Source: Agrobacterium albertimagni AOL15 (GTDB lineage Bacteria > Pseudomonadota > Alphaproteobacteria > Rhizobiales > Rhizobiaceae). Taken from it: a stretch of 64,000 nucleotides of DNA. The notes under the pieces were generated by a model that saw nothing but the letters and a program-made list of their open reading frames with translations, ran no database searches and was not told the origin of the DNA. The stretch covers positions 121,069 to 185,068 of the forward strand of contig NZ_ALJF01000016.1 of the NCBI RefSeq assembly GCF_000300855.1. Direction: 5' to 3'. The translations under genes were made by a program, and so were the position numbers. Of this stretch, positions 44,895-55,312 are shown piece by piece; the stretch's first letter is position 1; each line of letters starts with the position of its first letter.

Positions 44895-46403
44895 TTAGGA
44901 GGCCATGCGGTAGTTGCTGCCATGGTTCGAGGTCTGCGTGCGGCTGCCGCTCGTCTTGAAACCTTGCAGCGCCTGAACGAGGCGCCCTGCCTCTTCCATC
45001 AGCGTTGCGGTCTGGGCCGAGCTCTCCTCGACCATGGCAGCGTTGCGCTGAGTAATCTGATCCATCGACTGCACTGATGTGTTGACCTCACGCAGACCGC
45101 CCGACTGATCGGCGGCAGCAGCCGCGATCTTGGAGACGATCTCGTTGATCTCGCCGATGCGCACGATGATCTTGCCAAGGGCACTGCCTGCATTGTTGAC
45201 GAGGCCAACACCGGCTTCGACCTGCGTCGAACTCTGCGAGATCAGGTTCTTGATCTCGCGGGCGGCGTTGGCGCAACGCTGCGCGAGCTCGCGGACTTCC
45301 TGGGCGACGACGGCAAAGCCACGTCCGGCCTCACCCGCACGGGCCGCCTCGACGCCGGCATTCAGCGCCAGAAGGTTGGTCTGGAAGGCAATCTCGTCGA
45401 TGACGCCGATGATCTTGGAGATCTCGTCGGAGGATTTCTCGATCGCACCCATGGCATCCACGGCGCGGGAGACGACTTCTTCGGAGACGCGGGCTTCCGT
45501 CAGGGCCGCGCCGACGACCGAGGCCGCCTCCTTCGCGCCATCGGCGGTCAAAGTGACATTCTGGGTCAGTTCGTGCAGCGCGGCCGTGCTTTCCTCGAGA
45601 CCTGCCGCCTGCTGTTCGGTGCGCTGGGCGAGATCATCGGTGGCATCGGAAATCGCAGTCGTCGACTTGAAGATCTCGTCGGCGGAATGGCGGACCGTCG
45701 TGATCGTCGCCCGCAGAGCATCGACCGATGCGTTATAGTCGACTGCCATTTGCGCGAAATTGGAAGGCAGGTCGGCCGGAAGGCGAGCTTCGAGATCGCC
45801 GGCAGACAGCTTGCCGAGTGCGCCGCGCAGGGCTGCGAGCGCCGTTGCCTGCTCGGCCTCGGCCTTCAGGCGAGCGTCTTCTGCCGCCTGACGCTGCTCG
45901 GCCAGGATCGCAAGATAGACGGAGATCGAATAGTCCATGTCGAGCAGGGCAGCCTTGACGACGACGGAGATCTCTTCGGCGAGCTGCTCGGAATTGCGCC
46001 GACCGAAACGGCTCGGCCAACGTTCGCGAACGACCGCATGCACGAGCTGCTCGAGAACGAGCGCATAACCGCCGATATACCAGCGCGGCTCGAGGCCAAT
46101 GCGGGCATGAGCCTTGCCGACCTTCGTGACACCCTCGACATAGCTGTCCGTGTAGTCGGCGGTGCCGACGATGCCCCAGTGTTCTTCCTGGCGCTTCTTG
46201 GCACCCTTGATGTGATCTTCGTTGCGAAAGAAAGCGGCGGTTTCCGGAACCTTGCGCACCTTGTCGTAGAAGATTTCGAGCGCACCGCCGATATTCTTGC
46301 GGATCAGCGGTCCCAGTCGTCGCAGGGTATCCCTACCCTTGTCGTCCAATCCCAGGAAGCGAAGACGGTTCTTCAGATCTGTATTTTCGGTTTGCGACGC
46401 CAT
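44895..46403 (-). CDS. Globin-coupled methyl-accepting chemotaxis protein (HemAT type), second of two
   Basis: A 502-aa cytosolic receptor with a globin-sensor domain (residues 1-165; proximal haem His99 in [18 protein letters not shown]). An HAMP-like linker leads to the MCP signalling domain, tip [21 protein letters not shown]. Distal-pocket residues differ from the neighbouring paralogue in the region around 58-80, so ligand response may differ. I chose ATG 46403 because the globin domain starts there; the 84-residue upstream extension is intergenic. It has no C-terminal pentapeptide and no TM helix. No che operon is in the window. Confidence 0.92.
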   Translation of the reverse strand: MASQTENTDLKNRLRFLGLDDKGRDTLRRLGPLIRKNIGGALEIFYDKVRKVPETAAFFRNEDHIKGAKKRQEEHWGIVGTADYTDSYVEGVTKVGKAHARIGLEPRWYIGGYALVLEQLVHAVVRERWPSRFGRRNSEQLAEEISVVVKAALLDMDYSISVYLAILAEQRQAAEDARLKAEAEQATALAALRGALGKLSAGDLEARLPADLPSNFAQMAVDYNASVDALRATITTVRHSADEIFKSTTAISDATDDLAQRTEQQAAGLEESTAALHELTQNVTLTADGAKEAASVVGAALTEARVSEEVVSRAVDAMGAIEKSSDEISKIIGVIDEIAFQTNLLALNAGVEAARAGEAGRGFAVVAQEVRELAQRCANAAREIKNLISQSSTQVEAGVGLVNNAGSALGKIIVRIGEINEIVSKIAAAAADQSGGLREVNTSVQSMDQITQRNAAMVEESSAQTATLMEEAGRLVQALQGFKTSGSRTQTSNHGSNYRMAS

Positions 46404-46435
46404 GGACGGTACTTCACTTTTCTGATTCACAAAAA

Positions 46436-46453
46436 TATCAGCGATTGCTGATA
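46436..46453. promoter_or_regulatory. Inverted repeat upstream of the globin MCP gene
   Basis: TATCAGC (46436-46442) and GCTGATA (46447-46453) form a perfect 7-bp dyad with a 4-bp spacer, 32 bp upstream of the globin-MCP start in the 296-bp divergent gap with rmuC. It could be an operator for either gene; no cognate regulator is known. Confidence 0.35.
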
Positions 46454-46699
46454 AATGACCTTCAGGGAATTCTAAAATGGTAAAGTTTCGGTTGCCGAAG
46501 GAGAGCTTATTTTCACCTCCGTCGGAATGCCGGCGTGCCGATGAACGAAAAATGTCCAGATATCCGGGCAGAGATTGATCATCGTCACCAATGAAAGACG
46601 TGTAGTTGTTTCGCCGACGCAACCTGCGCCGCCCCATCAGTCCGCCGGCGTTCACTCTTTGATCTGTTTTCGCAGACCGAATCAGCTATCATCCGAGCT

Positions 46700-47923
46700 A
46701 TGAACCTTCTCGACATCCCGGCAGTGACCATTGGCTCAGTCACTCTTCAGCCCGCGTTCCTCATTGGCCTTGCGGCTGCTCTGTTTTTCCTGCCCGTCGT
46801 TGTGATAGTCATCGCCGCGATGCGGGCCGCACGTCTGCGTGCCGAATTGCGAGAGGAGACAGCCCGGCGGGACGAAGCTTCAGAAGCGCGGCTTGCAGAA
46901 CTGCTGAAAGCCCAGGCCGAAATGCAGGGACGGCTTGCAACCATGGCCGAGGTCTTCGGCAGCCGCCAGGCAGAGCTCAACCAGTCGATCAGCCAACGGC
47001 TTGACGGCATGACGCATCGGCTGGGCACGACGATCACCGAGCAGACAAAGTCGACGCATGACAATCTGCGAACGCTGCAGGAGCGACTGGCGGTGATCGA
47101 TGCCGCGCAGAACAACATCCAGTCGCTGGCCAAGGATGTCGTTGGCCTCCAGGCGATCCTGTCCAACAAGCAGACGCGCGGCGCCTTTGGCCAGTCGCGC
47201 ATGGAGACGATCGTCGCAGACGGGCTGCCGATGGGCGCCTATGCGTTCCAGACCACACTCTCCAACGGTTCGCGACCGGACTGCACCATCCGAATGCCGA
47301 ACAATTCGCCGCCGCTGGTGGTCGATGCAAAGTTCCCGCTGGAAGCCTGGAACGTGATCCGGGAGACGGAAAATCCGGAGCAGAAGAAAGCAGCGTCGCA
47401 GCAGTTCCGCCGGGATATGGAGGTGCATATCCGCGGCATATCGGAGAAGTATCTGATCCCCGGCGAGACCCAGGACATGGCCTTCCTGTTCGTGCCGTCG
47501 GAATCGATCTTCGCCGAGATCCACGAGAACTTCGAAGGCATTGTGCAGAAGGCGCACCGACAGAAAGTGGTGATCGTTTCGCCATCGTTGCTGATGCTCT
47601 CCATCCAGGTGATCCAGGCGGTGCTGAAGGACCAGCGCATGCGCGAGCAGGCGCACCTGATCCAGGGCGAAGTCATCCGCCTGATGGAAGACCTTGGACG
47701 TCTTGATGATCGGACGCGAAAGCTGCAGAGCCACTTCCTCGCGGCCCAGAAGGATGTCGAGATGATCATCACGTCCTCAGACAAGCTGGCAAAACGCGGC
47801 GCCAAGATCGAAGCCATGGAATTCGAGACGCCGGGCGGACGAGACGATAGCGACGAGGCGCCCGCCCGCGCCGTCGAGAGCCGCACGGGCCTCCTCAAGC
47901 TCAGGGTTGTTGACGAGGACTGA
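46700..47923 (+). CDS. rmuC: DNA recombination protein RmuC
   Basis: A 407-aa protein that limits recombination between inverted repeats in E. coli. An N-terminal TM is near residues 17-40. A coiled-coil follows (about 45-150, rich in Ala, Glu and Arg: EETARRDEASEARLAEL). The conserved nuclease-like RmuC domain has VVDAKFPLEAW, GETQDMAFLFVPSESIFAEI and the HLIQGEVIRLMEDLGRLDDR helix. ATG 46700 has no strong RBS. Its 52-bp gap to ribokinase suggests they may be co-transcribed. No signs of decay. Confidence 0.92.
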   Translation: MNLLDIPAVTIGSVTLQPAFLIGLAAALFFLPVVVIVIAAMRAARLRAELREETARRDEASEARLAELLKAQAEMQGRLATMAEVFGSRQAELNQSISQRLDGMTHRLGTTITEQTKSTHDNLRTLQERLAVIDAAQNNIQSLAKDVVGLQAILSNKQTRGAFGQSRMETIVADGLPMGAYAFQTTLSNGSRPDCTIRMPNNSPPLVVDAKFPLEAWNVIRETENPEQKKAASQQFRRDMEVHIRGISEKYLIPGETQDMAFLFVPSESIFAEIHENFEGIVQKAHRQKVVIVSPSLLMLSIQVIQAVLKDQRMREQAHLIQGEVIRLMEDLGRLDDRTRKLQSHFLAAQKDVEMIITSSDKLAKRGAKIEAMEFETPGGRDDSDEAPARAVESRTGLLKLRVVDED

Positions 47924-47977
47924 GACCCGGTCCAAAAGAGCGCGACAGCCTAGAGCACTCAGGGAGGCACCGCGCTC

Positions 47978-48877
47978 ATGATCACCGTTTTCGGCTCCAT
48001 CAACATGGACCTCGTCGCCACCACGCCAAGGCTCCCGAAGCCGGGCGAAACGGTCGCCGGAACGGGATTTGCGACAGCCGCGGGCGGCAAGGGTGCCAAC
48101 CAGGCGCTGGCGGCCCGGCGCGCCGGGGCCGAGGTACGTATGACGGGCGCTGTCGGTCGCGACGAGTTCGCGGACCCCGCGCTTGATCTTCTCGACAAGG
48201 CTGGGACCGATCTTTTAGGTGTGGCCCGTGTCGATGGTCCGACCGGCACCGCGCTGATCCTGGTGGGTGGCGACGGCGAGAACATGATTGCCGTCGTGCC
48301 CGCCGCCAATGGTACCGTCAGCACTGCGCAGGCCGAGAGCGCCGTAGAGGGCATGCAGGACGGCGATATCCTGATGGTGCAGCAGGAGGTGCCAGCGGGC
48401 TCCGTCGAGGCTGCGCTGAAGAGCGCGAAAGCCCGGGGCGTCCGCACGCTGCTCAACATCGCCCCCCTCATCCCGGAGACAGAAGCTCTGGCAGCACTTG
48501 CGGATATCGTGATTGCCAACGAGACCGAATTCGAACGACTGGTCGGCCGTGACAACCTGACAGGCGATGAGCGGGAGCAGATCCTCCTCGACATGCATGG
48601 CAAGACCGGACAGATCCTGATCGTCACCCTCGGCGCCGATGGCGTGATCGCTGCCGAAGCTGGTACTCTGCACCGGACCAAGGGCCTGAAGATCGTGCCG
48701 GTCGATACGGTCGGCGCAGGCGATACCTTCTGCGGCTATCTTGCAGCGAGCCTGGACGCTGGTCTTGCTTTCGGCGATGCGCTGCGCCGCGCGGCCGTCG
48801 CCGGGTCACTTGCCTGCCTCAAGGCGGGCGCCCAGCCGGCAATCCCGGACGCGGGCGAGGTTGCCGCCGCGCTTTGA
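47978..48877 (+). CDS. rbsK: Ribokinase
   Basis: A 299-aa PfkB-fold kinase converting D-ribose to ribose-5-phosphate. Its diagnostic N-terminal segment is FGSINMDLVATTPRLPKPGET. It also has GGKGANQALAARRAGAEV, VTLGADGVI and VDTVGAGDTFCGYLAASLDAG with the catalytic Asp. An AGGGAGG RBS precedes ATG 47978. It complements the ribose/fructose uptake and mutarotase genes near 15-20 kb, though it is not linked to them. Confidence 0.93.
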   Translation: MITVFGSINMDLVATTPRLPKPGETVAGTGFATAAGGKGANQALAARRAGAEVRMTGAVGRDEFADPALDLLDKAGTDLLGVARVDGPTGTALILVGGDGENMIAVVPAANGTVSTAQAESAVEGMQDGDILMVQQEVPAGSVEAALKSAKARGVRTLLNIAPLIPETEALAALADIVIANETEFERLVGRDNLTGDEREQILLDMHGKTGQILIVTLGADGVIAAEAGTLHRTKGLKIVPVDTVGAGDTFCGYLAASLDAGLAFGDALRRAAVAGSLACLKAGAQPAIPDAGEVAAAL

Positions 48878-49034
48878 GCGTTCGCGGGGCGCGGGCACAA
48901 GTCTGATTTATTGCCCGTTAAGCAATGGATCATAGCATCGGTCGCGATCGGGGTATGTGAAAGCATGCCCGGCCGCGCCATGAGGGTGTGGAACGAATGC
49001 CCCTGCGTCCTGATCCTCAGTTTTCGAGGCTTCC

Positions 49035-51380
49035 ATGTTCGCCTTTTTTACCCGTTCGATCGCCGCCAAGCTCCTGGTCGTCACCGGAGTCGCCATCGGA
49101 CTTGTGCTTTTCCTTTCCAATCTCGTTTTGATTTCGCAGACCCGCGACCGTGTTCACGCGCTGACCATGGAACAGGCGGATGCCGAGGCGAAATCGATCG
49201 CCCGTGAAGTTGCCGGCGATATCGGCGAACTGGCGAGTGCGGCCCGCACAATGGCCGGCGTCATCGGCCGCGGTCATGAGGGACAATCCTTCGATCGCCA
49301 AGGCGTCACGAACATCCTGAAAGCCAATCTCGAGCAGAACCCGTTCGCTTTCGGAAGCTGGATGGCGGAAGAGCCCGGCGCCATTGACGGCCGCAAGGAC
49401 GACGTGAAGGGACAGGCAAATCTCGGCGCCAATGACGACGGGATATTTACCCCTTACTGGTCCAAGGACCGAAATGGCGCGATCCAGTTCTCGACCTTCG
49501 GCGCCAAGTATGATGCCGAATGGTATGCGCTTGCGGCCAAGAGCGGCAAAGGCGCGATTACGGCTCCCTATCTGGCCGAAGGCACCGATGTGCCGACCAC
49601 AATGAGTTCCATCGCCTATCCGGTGTTCTCCGGTGGCAAGATGATCGGCGTCAGCGGCGTCGACATCTCGCTTCTGTCCCTGTCCGACAAGCTCAAGGCG
49701 CTCAAGCCTTTCGAAACCGGCCGCGTGCTCCTGGTGGCACAGGGCCAGCAATGGCTGGTGGCCCCGACGGACGAACTCTTGATGAAGCCGTATGAGGAAG
49801 CCGGCGCAGACGCGCTGAAGACGGCACTCTCAAGCGGCACCGGCAACCTCGTTCCCAATCTGGCGGACGCCAATGGCGAAGGCTTCGACCGGTTGCTCTT
49901 TCCCTTTGCCGTGCCTGGCGTGAACACGACATGGGCTGTCATCATCGACATCCCGCATGCCGCGATCAATGCGCCCGTCGAGGCGCAGACCCTGATGATG
50001 ATCATCGGCGGCCTGATCGTGCTCGGTGCCGTCATGCTGGCGCTGTTCCTGGCAGTTCGTTCGATCGCTCAGCGCCCGTTGCATGGTCTCGTCGGCGACG
50101 TCGAACGCATGACCAAGGGCGACTATGCCAGCGACGTTTCCAACCAGGACCGCCAGGATGAAATCGGTCTTGTCGCCAAGGCGCTCGACGGCTTCCGCCA
50201 CAAGCTCGCCGAAAGCAACATGCTTGCCGCCGAAGCCGACGCACAGCGCAAGGCCGCCGAAGGCGAGCGCCGTCGCAACGAAGAGGAACGCAATCAATCC
50301 GCTTCCGTGCAGCAGCATGTCGTCACGGCACTCGGCAGCGGTCTCGCCCAGCTTTCGCAGGGCAACCTCACCTATCGGATCGCCGACGAATTCCCGGGCG
50401 AGTATGCCGCCCTGAAACGCGACTTCAACGATGCGGTGGCGAGCCTCGAACAGGCAATCGCCTCGGTCAACGGCAGCGTCGTGAACATCGCCGCTGGCAC
50501 GAGCGAAATCTCGGAAAGTGCAGCCGATCTTTCCAAGCGCACCGAGCAGCAAGCGGCAAGCCTGGAGGAAACGGCGGCCGCACTGAACGAACTGACCGAA
50601 CAGGTCAATTCCAGCGCCGACAATGCCGGAACGGCCGCCAACACCGTCTCGGTCGCCGTCAAGGATGCCGAGAAGTCCGGTGAAGTCGTGCAGAAGGCGG
50701 TTGCCTCCATGCACGGGATCGAGCAGTCGTCGCAGGAGATCTCCCGCATCATCGGCGTGATCGACGAAATCGCCTTCCAGACGAACCTTCTGGCGTTGAA
50801 TGCCGGTGTCGAAGCGGCGCGCGCTGGCGAAGCCGGCAAGGGCTTCGCGGTTGTCGCCCAGGAAGTGCGCGAGCTTGCGCAGCGCTCGGCCACGGCGGCG
50901 AAAGAAATCAAGGCGCTGATCAATGCGTCGGCTGCCCAGGTCAAGGACGGGGTGGAGCTGGTCGGCCAGGCCGGGCAGACACTGGAGAAAATCTCCCAGC
51001 AGGTCATGCAGATCAACGGCCTCATCCGCCAGATCTCGGCTTCAGCCAGCGAGCAGGCATCGGGGCTGAAGGAAGTGAATGCGGCCGTGAACCAGATGGA
51101 CCAGGTGACCCAGCAGAACGCTGCGATGGTGGAAGAGACGACGGCCGCCAGCATGGCGCTGCGCACCGAGTCCGACACGCTGCGCGGCCTCGTGGCGAAG
51201 TTCCAGGTTACGGGTGCCGCCGCACCGGTTGCTGCCCTGCGCGCTGCGGCGGAGACGATGCGAAGCCCCGCAACCTCAACCGCTGCAAGCCCCAGAGCAC
51301 CGGTCTATTCTCCGGCCCCCCGCAAGGTGGCGGCGGCAGGCGGCGCTGCGCCAAGCGCGGACAATTGGGAAGAGTTCTGA
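49035..51380 (+). CDS. Transmembrane dCache chemoreceptor ending in a CheR-binding pentapeptide
   Basis: A 781-aa methyl-accepting chemotaxis protein. TM1 is at about residues 10-31. A periplasmic dCache_1 domain (about 33-315) has the YWSKDRNG and [25 protein letters not shown] segments. TM2 is at about 318-341. A HAMP domain and a second HAMP-like linker lead to the MCP signalling domain with tip [20 protein letters not shown]. The C-terminus ends in NWEEF (777-781), the pentapeptide that binds the CheR methyltransferase (and CheB). A flexible Pro/Ala tether precedes it. The ligand (amino acid or organic acid) is not predictable. A terminator follows. Confidence 0.95.
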   Translation: MFAFFTRSIAAKLLVVTGVAIGLVLFLSNLVLISQTRDRVHALTMEQADAEAKSIAREVAGDIGELASAARTMAGVIGRGHEGQSFDRQGVTNILKANLEQNPFAFGSWMAEEPGAIDGRKDDVKGQANLGANDDGIFTPYWSKDRNGAIQFSTFGAKYDAEWYALAAKSGKGAITAPYLAEGTDVPTTMSSIAYPVFSGGKMIGVSGVDISLLSLSDKLKALKPFETGRVLLVAQGQQWLVAPTDELLMKPYEEAGADALKTALSSGTGNLVPNLADANGEGFDRLLFPFAVPGVNTTWAVIIDIPHAAINAPVEAQTLMMIIGGLIVLGAVMLALFLAVRSIAQRPLHGLVGDVERMTKGDYASDVSNQDRQDEIGLVAKALDGFRHKLAESNMLAAEADAQRKAAEGERRRNEEERNQSASVQQHVVTALGSGLAQLSQGNLTYRIADEFPGEYAALKRDFNDAVASLEQAIASVNGSVVNIAAGTSEISESAADLSKRTEQQAASLEETAAALNELTEQVNSSADNAGTAANTVSVAVKDAEKSGEVVQKAVASMHGIEQSSQEISRIIGVIDEIAFQTNLLALNAGVEAARAGEAGKGFAVVAQEVRELAQRSATAAKEIKALINASAAQVKDGVELVGQAGQTLEKISQQVMQINGLIRQISASASEQASGLKEVNAAVNQMDQVTQQNAAMVEETTAASMALRTESDTLRGLVAKFQVTGAAAPVAALRAAAETMRSPATSTAASPRAPVYSPAPRKVAAAGGAAPSADNWEEF

Positions 51381-51404
51381 GTTTCAGAGCCGAAGTCCAA
51401 ATCG

Positions 51405-51430
51405 AAGGGCGCTGCCACGGCAGCGCCCTT
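51405..51430. terminator. Bidirectional terminator between the chemoreceptor and nucleoside hydrolase genes
   Basis: The 11-bp perfect stem AAGGGCGCTGC (51405-51415) / GCAGCGCCCTT (51420-51430) has a CACG loop. The plus strand continues TTCTTC-like; the minus-strand hydrolase stop is 11 bp away. Both converging genes can use it. Confidence 0.75.
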
Positions 51431-51440
51431 CTTCGTTCGA

Positions 51441-52385
51441 TCAAAGGCGGGCAAAGCGCTCGATCAACAGATCGAAGAAACCGTCGGCATCGACGCTGCG
51501 CATGAAAGTCGCATTCGGCGTGCGACCGGAGACGCGCCACCAGTCGACGACGGTCATGCCGACCGTCAGCTCGGACTGCAGCTCGATCTCGACATTGCAG
51601 TGCCGTCCAGAGAAGAGCTCGGGCTTCAGGAGGTAAGCAACCACCGTCGGATCATGCAGAGGGCCGCCGTCCGAGCCGTATTTCTCCTCGTCGAAGCGCT
51701 CGAAGAATTCCAGCCACTCGACCATGACCTTGGCCGGCTTTGTGCCGAGCGCCGCCATGCGGGCAACGCGGGCCTTGGTGGTCATCAGCTGGTGGGTGAC
51801 ATCAAGCGGCATAATGGTGACCGGCATGCCTGAACCGAGGACGGCGGCTGCGGCATGCGGATCGACATAGATGTTGAACTCGGCGGCTGGCGTGATGTTG
51901 CCCCCCTCGGAGAAGCCACCACCCATCATCACCAGTTCCTTGACGCGCGGAGCGATATCAGGCGCCTTCTGAAGCGCAAGGCCGATGTTTGTCAGCGGGC
52001 CAAGCGTGCAGAGCGTCACCGTGCCTACCGGCTCGTTGCGGATCGTCTCGATGATGAAGTCGACAGCGTGCCGGCTCTGGACGACCATGGTCGGCTCCGG
52101 CAGCACCGCACCATCAAGGCCGGTCTTGCCATGGACGTGTTCTGCCGTGACGAGCGGCCGGACCATCGGACGATCCGCGCCCTCAAAGACCCGGCGATCG
52201 GTCTCGCCGCAGAGCTCGCAGACGATGCGGGCATTGCGGCTCGTCATCGTGAGGGGCACGTTGCCGGCGACCGTGGTAATGCCGAGCAGTTCGAGTTCAT
52301 CGGGGCTGGCAAAGGCGAGCATGAGGGCGGCGGCATCGTCCTGACCGGGGTCAGTGTCGATGATGATCTTGCGGGGTTCTGTCAT
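51441..52385 (-). CDS. Inosine-uridine preferring nucleoside hydrolase
   Basis: A 314-aa nucleoside N-ribohydrolase releasing base and ribose. It has the calcium-binding DTDPGQDDA motif (residues 10-18), the second Asp/Asn active-site region PLTNIGLAL and GGGFSEGGNITPAAEFNIYVDPHAAAAVL, and the DPTVVAYLL C-terminal His/Asp segment HDPT. The product ribose fits the nearby ribokinase. Substrate breadth is unknown. It converges with the chemoreceptor gene and ends in the shared terminator. Confidence 0.9.
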   Translation of the reverse strand: MTEPRKIIIDTDPGQDDAAALMLAFASPDELELLGITTVAGNVPLTMTSRNARIVCELCGETDRRVFEGADRPMVRPLVTAEHVHGKTGLDGAVLPEPTMVVQSRHAVDFIIETIRNEPVGTVTLCTLGPLTNIGLALQKAPDIAPRVKELVMMGGGFSEGGNITPAAEFNIYVDPHAAAAVLGSGMPVTIMPLDVTHQLMTTKARVARMAALGTKPAKVMVEWLEFFERFDEEKYGSDGGPLHDPTVVAYLLKPELFSGRHCNVEIELQSELTVGMTVVDWWRVSGRTPNATFMRSVDADGFFDLLIERFARL

Positions 52386-52453
52386 GGGGCAATCCTAAAG
52401 TCTGATGGCCCGAGGCTTGGAACGCGGGTTCGCTTTTGTCAAGCAAGACAGTG

Positions 52454-52482
52454 CTTGTCGGGGGCCGTGCAATTTCCCATAT
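52454..52482 (+). promoter_or_regulatory. Candidate RpoH (heat-shock) promoter of the Hsp20 gene
   Basis: -35 CTTGTC (52454-52459) and -10 CCATAT (52477-52482) are 17 bp apart, close to the alphaproteobacterial RpoH consensus. They lie 45 bp upstream of the Hsp20 start. Confidence 0.55.
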
Positions 52483-52526
52483 TTGGCAGACGACGACAGT
52501 CCTTCAGGGCTGCACAAGGGAATGAA

Positions 52527-52949
52527 ATGACGCGCAACAGACTGCCAACCGAAGCCTTTCTCATCACCTTCGACACCGGCGACGGCAGCGCCTTCCGGCG
52601 CCCGCGCGGCAGCGACGGATACCCGCCCTACGACATCGAGCGGCTGGCGCCGCAGAAGGGGGCAGAACGGTTGCGCGTCACGCTGGCAGTAGCCGGTTTT
52701 GCAGAGAACGAACTCGATGTCAGCGTGGAGGCCAATCAGCTCGTGATTCGGGGCAAGCAGGCAGAACGCGAGGAGGCGGATTATCTCTTCCGCGGCATTG
52801 CTTCACGTCAGTTCCAACGGGTCTTTGCCATTGAGGACGGTATGGAAGTGACCGGGGCCTCGCTGAGAAACGGCCTTCTGGCAATCGAGATCATCCGGCA
52901 TGATCCCGTGCATCTAGTAAGGAAAATTAACATCTCCACCGCAGAATGA
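52527..52949 (+). CDS. Hsp20/alpha-crystallin small heat-shock protein
   Basis: A 140-aa ATP-independent holdase. A short N-terminal arm (about residues 1-35) is followed by an alpha-crystallin domain with RLRVTLAVAGFAENELDVSVEANQLVIRGK and the C-terminal NGLLAIEIIR motif. ATG 52527 follows AAGGG. A heat-shock-type promoter lies upstream. A DUF1150 gene follows 49 bp downstream, an arrangement repeated across rhizobia. The longer frame beginning at 51855 is antisense to the hydrolase. Confidence 0.93.
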   Translation: MTRNRLPTEAFLITFDTGDGSAFRRPRGSDGYPPYDIERLAPQKGAERLRVTLAVAGFAENELDVSVEANQLVIRGKQAEREEADYLFRGIASRQFQRVFAIEDGMEVTGASLRNGLLAIEIIRHDPVHLVRKINISTAE

Positions 52950-52998
52950 AGTTCGCGGCAATGTTCGGCCGCCTCTCCCTCATACGCGGAGGATCGGA

Positions 52999-53256
52999 AT
53001 GTTACTCAAAGAAGCCTCATCCAGCCTGACGAAATCCCAACTGGCGCATCTCGGTGCCGGCGAAGTGGGCTATATCAGGAAGATGAAATCAGACGAAGTC
53101 TCTCGCTGTTTTCCGGAAGCCCCGGAAATCGATCCAACGCTGGATCTCTGGGCTTTGTTTGCCGCAGACGGCACGCCGATCCTGCTCACCGACAACAGGT
53201 CCAGTACCTTTTTCAAGGCTGCAGAAGACGACCTGACCACCGTTTCGCTGCACTGA
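52999..53256 (+). CDS. DUF1150 family protein
   Basis: An 85-aa protein with the family segments LTKSQLAHLGAGEVGYIRKM, the Ala-rich LDLWALFAADGTPILLTDNR and the C-terminal LTTVSLH. Function is unknown, but it is regularly encoded after Hsp20 genes in rhizobia, so a heat-stress role is likely. A GGAGGAT RBS precedes ATG 52999 and it is likely in the same transcript as the Hsp20 gene. Confidence 0.9.
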   Translation: MLLKEASSSLTKSQLAHLGAGEVGYIRKMKSDEVSRCFPEAPEIDPTLDLWALFAADGTPILLTDNRSSTFFKAAEDDLTTVSLH

Positions 53257-53296
53257 CAGGTGCAGCGAGTTCCCATCTCACCGAGATGAGAATCGG

Positions 53297-53998
53297 TCAG
53301 CGCTTGAGAAATGTCAGATAGGCCGATGACCGGCCTTCACGCCGGGCCTTGGCTTCATAGCGCGTCCCCGGCCAGCCATCATAGGGCGTGAGCCAGTCGC
53401 TCGCATTGCGAGCTCTCCATTCGAACCCACCATGATCGCGGCAGTGCTGCAGCGTCCAGTTGACGTAAGTGTCGATGTCAGAGGCGAAGCAGAAAATGCC
53501 TTCCGGCTTCAGGACCTTGTGGAAGCGCTGCAGATTGACCTGCGAGACGAAACGACGCTTCCAGTGCTTTTTCTTGGGCCAGGGATCGGCGTAGAGGAGA
53601 TCGATCTGATCGATCTGGCCTTCCGGCAGCCAGTCCAGCAATTGTGTCGCATCATCGTCGTAGACGCGGATGTTCTTCAAGCCCTCGGCCTCAACGACCG
53701 CGAGCAGTTTCGCCATGGAATTGACGAAGGGTTCGACGCCGATGAAGCCTGTGGTCGGATTGGTGCGGGCGCGGTGAACCAGATGCTCACCGCCGCCGAA
53801 ACCGATTTCCAGACGGATCTTGTCGACGGAAACAGTGAAGAGCGACTTGAGGTCGGCCGGCACCGCGGATGCGAGGTCGACCTTCAGCTCCGGCAGGACG
53901 GTTTCCATGCGCTCGACCTGTTGCTCGCGCAACGGCTTGCCCTTGCGTCGACCGAAGAAGGCTTCGGTCGACCGTGTCCTGCGTTCCTGTTCCATCAT
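53297..53998 (-). CDS. trmB: tRNA (guanine(46)-N7)-methyltransferase
   Basis: A 233-aa SAM-dependent methyltransferase. The SAM-binding [15 protein letters not shown] motif, acidic EPF in [27 protein letters not shown] and the family signature [15 protein letters not shown] are present, with the RRGR-like C-terminal segment. The start MM at 53998 (or 53995) lies 6 bp after the metK stop codon, so metK and trmB are probably co-transcribed. Confidence 0.96.
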   Translation of the reverse strand: MMEQERRTRSTEAFFGRRKGKPLREQQVERMETVLPELKVDLASAVPADLKSLFTVSVDKIRLEIGFGGGEHLVHRARTNPTTGFIGVEPFVNSMAKLLAVVEAEGLKNIRVYDDDATQLLDWLPEGQIDQIDLLYADPWPKKKHWKRRFVSQVNLQRFHKVLKPEGIFCFASDIDTYVNWTLQHCRDHGGFEWRARNASDWLTPYDGWPGTRYEAKARREGRSSAYLTFLKR

Positions 53999-54003
53999 TC
54001 AGA

Positions 54004-55242
54004 TCAAGCCTTGATCGCATCCTTGAGCGGCTTGACCAGGTCCAGCTTCTCCCAGGAGAAGGAACCGTCACGGCCAGCCTTGCGGCCGAAATGGCCGTAG
54101 GCCGACGTCTTAGCATAGATCGGCTTGTTCAGGTCAAGATGGCGGCGGATGCCCGACGGGGACAAATCCATCACCTTGCGGATGCCGGCTTCGACCTCGT
54201 CCTCGGTCACCTTGCCGGTGCCATGCAGGTCGACATAGATCGACAGCGGCTGGGCAATGCCGATGGCATAGGAGATCTGGATCGTGCAGCGCTCGGCGAG
54301 ACCGGCAGCGACGACGTTCTTCGCGAGGTAGCGTGCCGCGTAGGCAGCCGAGCGGTCGACCTTGGTCGTGTCCTTGCCGGAGAAGGCGCCGCCACCATGG
54401 GGAGCCGCACCGCCATAGGTGTCGACGATGATCTTGCGGCCGGTGAGGCCTGCGTCACCATCGGGACCGCCGATGACGAACTTGCCGGTCGGGTTGATGT
54501 ACCAGGCGCAATCGTCGGCGATCTTCAGTTCGCCCAGGGCTTCGCGGATGAAGGGCTCGACGACATCGCGGACCTTCTTGGAATCCCAGCTTTCGTCGAG
54601 ATGCTGGGTGGAAAGAACGATCGAGGTTGCTTCTGCCGGCTTGCCGTCGACGTAACGCACGGTCACCTGGCTCTTGGCGTCTGGGCCAAGCTTGCCGACA
54701 TCACCCTCGCCCTTCTTGCGGGCAGTGGAGAGCGTCTGCAGAATCTTGTGCGAATAATAGATCGGGGCCGGCATCAGGTCCGGCGTTTCCTTGCAGGCGT
54801 AACCGAACATGATGCCCTGGTCGCCAGCGCCTTCGCTGTTGGAGCTGTCGGCAGCCTTGTCGACGCCCTGGGCGATGTGCGCGGACTGCGAATGCAGGAG
54901 CACGTCGATCTTGGCGGTCTTCCAGTGGAAGCCGTCCTGCTCGTAGCCGATATCGCGGATCGCCTTGCGGGCGGCGGACTTGAACTTAGCGGGGTTGATG
55001 ACCTCGTTGCCATTCTTGTCGGTCTTCATCAGGCTCGGCGGAAGGCGGACCTCACCGGCGATGACGACACGGTTGGTGGTGGCAAGCGTTTCGCAGGCGA
55101 TGCGTACGGTCCAGGGATCAACGCCGGTCTTGGCGGCTTCGCGATACACGAGGTCGACGATTTCGTCGGAAATTCGGTCACAAACCTTGTCCGGATGACC
55201 TTCGGATACGGACTCGCTGGTAAATAGGTAATTCGCACGCAT
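54004..55242 (-). CDS. metK: S-adenosylmethionine synthetase
   Basis: A 412-aa enzyme joining methionine and ATP to make SAM. It has the N-terminal [18 protein letters not shown] motif, the ATP-binding [13 protein letters not shown] motif and the [19 protein letters not shown] motif near the C-terminal third. I chose ATG 55242 because family homologues start [12 protein letters not shown]; the longer frame adds 11 residues. The trmB gene follows. A near-perfect 22-bp dyad lies about 70 bp upstream and the PraR-like gene precedes it. Confidence 0.97.
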   Translation of the reverse strand: MRANYLFTSESVSEGHPDKVCDRISDEIVDLVYREAAKTGVDPWTVRIACETLATTNRVVIAGEVRLPPSLMKTDKNGNEVINPAKFKSAARKAIRDIGYEQDGFHWKTAKIDVLLHSQSAHIAQGVDKAADSSNSEGAGDQGIMFGYACKETPDLMPAPIYYSHKILQTLSTARKKGEGDVGKLGPDAKSQVTVRYVDGKPAEATSIVLSTQHLDESWDSKKVRDVVEPFIREALGELKIADDCAWYINPTGKFVIGGPDGDAGLTGRKIIVDTYGGAAPHGGGAFSGKDTTKVDRSAAYAARYLAKNVVAAGLAERCTIQISYAIGIAQPLSIYVDLHGTGKVTEDEVEAGIRKVMDLSPSGIRRHLDLNKPIYAKTSAYGHFGRKAGRDGSFSWEKLDLVKPLKDAIKA

Positions 55243-55312
55243 CGGGATTCCCCTCAAAGTATGGATAGCGGGCATCGTTACTCAGTTCGAAACCCGATGA
55301 CAAGGACACAAC

